Origin: Negativicutes bacterium
GTDB taxonomy: Bacteria > Bacillota > JAAYKD01
Direction of reading: 5' to 3'
Assembly (NCBI GenBank): GCA_021372785.1
Contig: JAJFTT010000051.1
Span: 1-34,955, forward strand
Length of the DNA: 34,955 nucleotides
The position numbers were made by a program, and so were the translations under genes. The notes below the pieces were generated by a model that saw only the letters and a list, made by a program, of their open reading frames with translations, was not told the DNA's origin and made no database searches. Below are positions 34,815-34,955 of this stretch, piece by piece (position 1 is the first letter of the stretch; the number at the start of each line of letters is the position of its first letter).

Positions 34815-34955
34815 ATGAGTTATGTCATAGAGCAAAAGGTTGGAAAGTATACATACATGTACGAATGCACTGCCTACAGAGATAATGATGGCAACCCACG
34901 GAACAAACGAGTAATCATAGGAAAGATTGACTTGAAAACTGGGCTACCTGTATAC
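34815..34955 (+). mobile_element. IS1634-like transposase, 5' end only (cut by window edge)
   Basis: The frame opens at ATG 34815 after GGTGGAGGTGG and runs 47 codons to the window edge. It reads MSYVIEQKVGKYTYMYECTA, then YRDNDGNPRNKRVIIGKIDL and KTGLPVY. This opening (a basic beta-strand segment with K-x-G-K/N-Y-x-Y-x-Y and a P-R-N-K-R-x-x-I-G-K-I/L-D motif) is the N-terminus I recognise from IS1634/IS4-group DDE transposases in Clostridia. The catalytic domain lies outside the window. The left boundary of the element is not certain; it may lie near 34670. Confidence 0.7.

Overview
The window looks like chromosome of an anaerobic member of the Firmicutes (Bacillota), most likely a clostridial, peptococcal or negativicute lineage. 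The main support is the conserved block comEA-comEC-holA / rpsT / lepA-hemW-hrcA-grpE-dnaK-dnaJ-prmA-rsmE-mtaB. Supporting signs are strong AGGAGG-type ribosome binding sites, a perfect CIRCE operator, an iron-sulfur serine dehydratase and a DUF1858 protein. Species cannot be named from the sequence. Nearly all genes are on the minus strand; no rRNA, tRNA or CRISPR was seen.

Layout by position. 1-420: 5' part of an ECF-type sigma factor gene (minus), cut by the window edge. 420-1200: AT-rich stretch with a small unknown gene (886-1173, +). 1190-2906: sdaAB-sdaAA serine dehydratase operon with promoter and terminator. 2969-4268: MalY/PatB-like C-S lyase with its own promoter and terminator. 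4325-4657: a broken DsrE-family gene. 4718-16357: lepA-hemW, then the CIRCE-controlled hrcA-(chaperonin remnant)-grpE-dnaK-dnaJ heat-shock operon, then prmA-rsmE-mtaB. 16385-17008: a TetR regulator where spore-formers usually carry gpr-spoIIP. 17248-21845: rpsT (+) convergent with comEA-comEC-holA (-). 21933-29144: accessory metabolic and housekeeping genes: a double GNAT protein, a DUF1858 protein, an esterase, an M42 peptidase, an aminotransferase and an ABC-F protein. 29540-31310: a membrane protein, a broken GNAT gene and a GC-rich patch with no clear gene. 31311-34544: a TetR-MacB-like export operon whose operator fills the promoter spacer. 34673-end: promoter and start of an IS1634-like transposase.

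The most interesting reading is inside the dnaK operon. Between hrcA and grpE lies about 0.5 kb that is not a normal spacer: it encodes broken pieces of a group II/III (archaeal-like) chaperonin, both the N-terminal ATP-site signature and the C-terminal RID motif, with the middle missing. The C-terminal piece is still in frame with grpE. This appears to be a dying copy of the archaeal-type chaperonin described in some Firmicutes. A second decayed gene (DsrE family) sits at the 3' end of the same chromosomal block, and a third (GNAT) near 30.7 kb, so the genome shows ongoing gene loss.

How the parts work together: HrcA represses its own operon through CIRCE, and the operon supplies the GrpE-DnaK-DnaJ folding machine. 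PrmA, RsmE, MtaB, LepA and S20 are translation-related. ComEA/ComEC form the DNA-uptake channel. The TetR at 33.7-34.3 kb very likely represses itself and the downstream MacB-like exporter.
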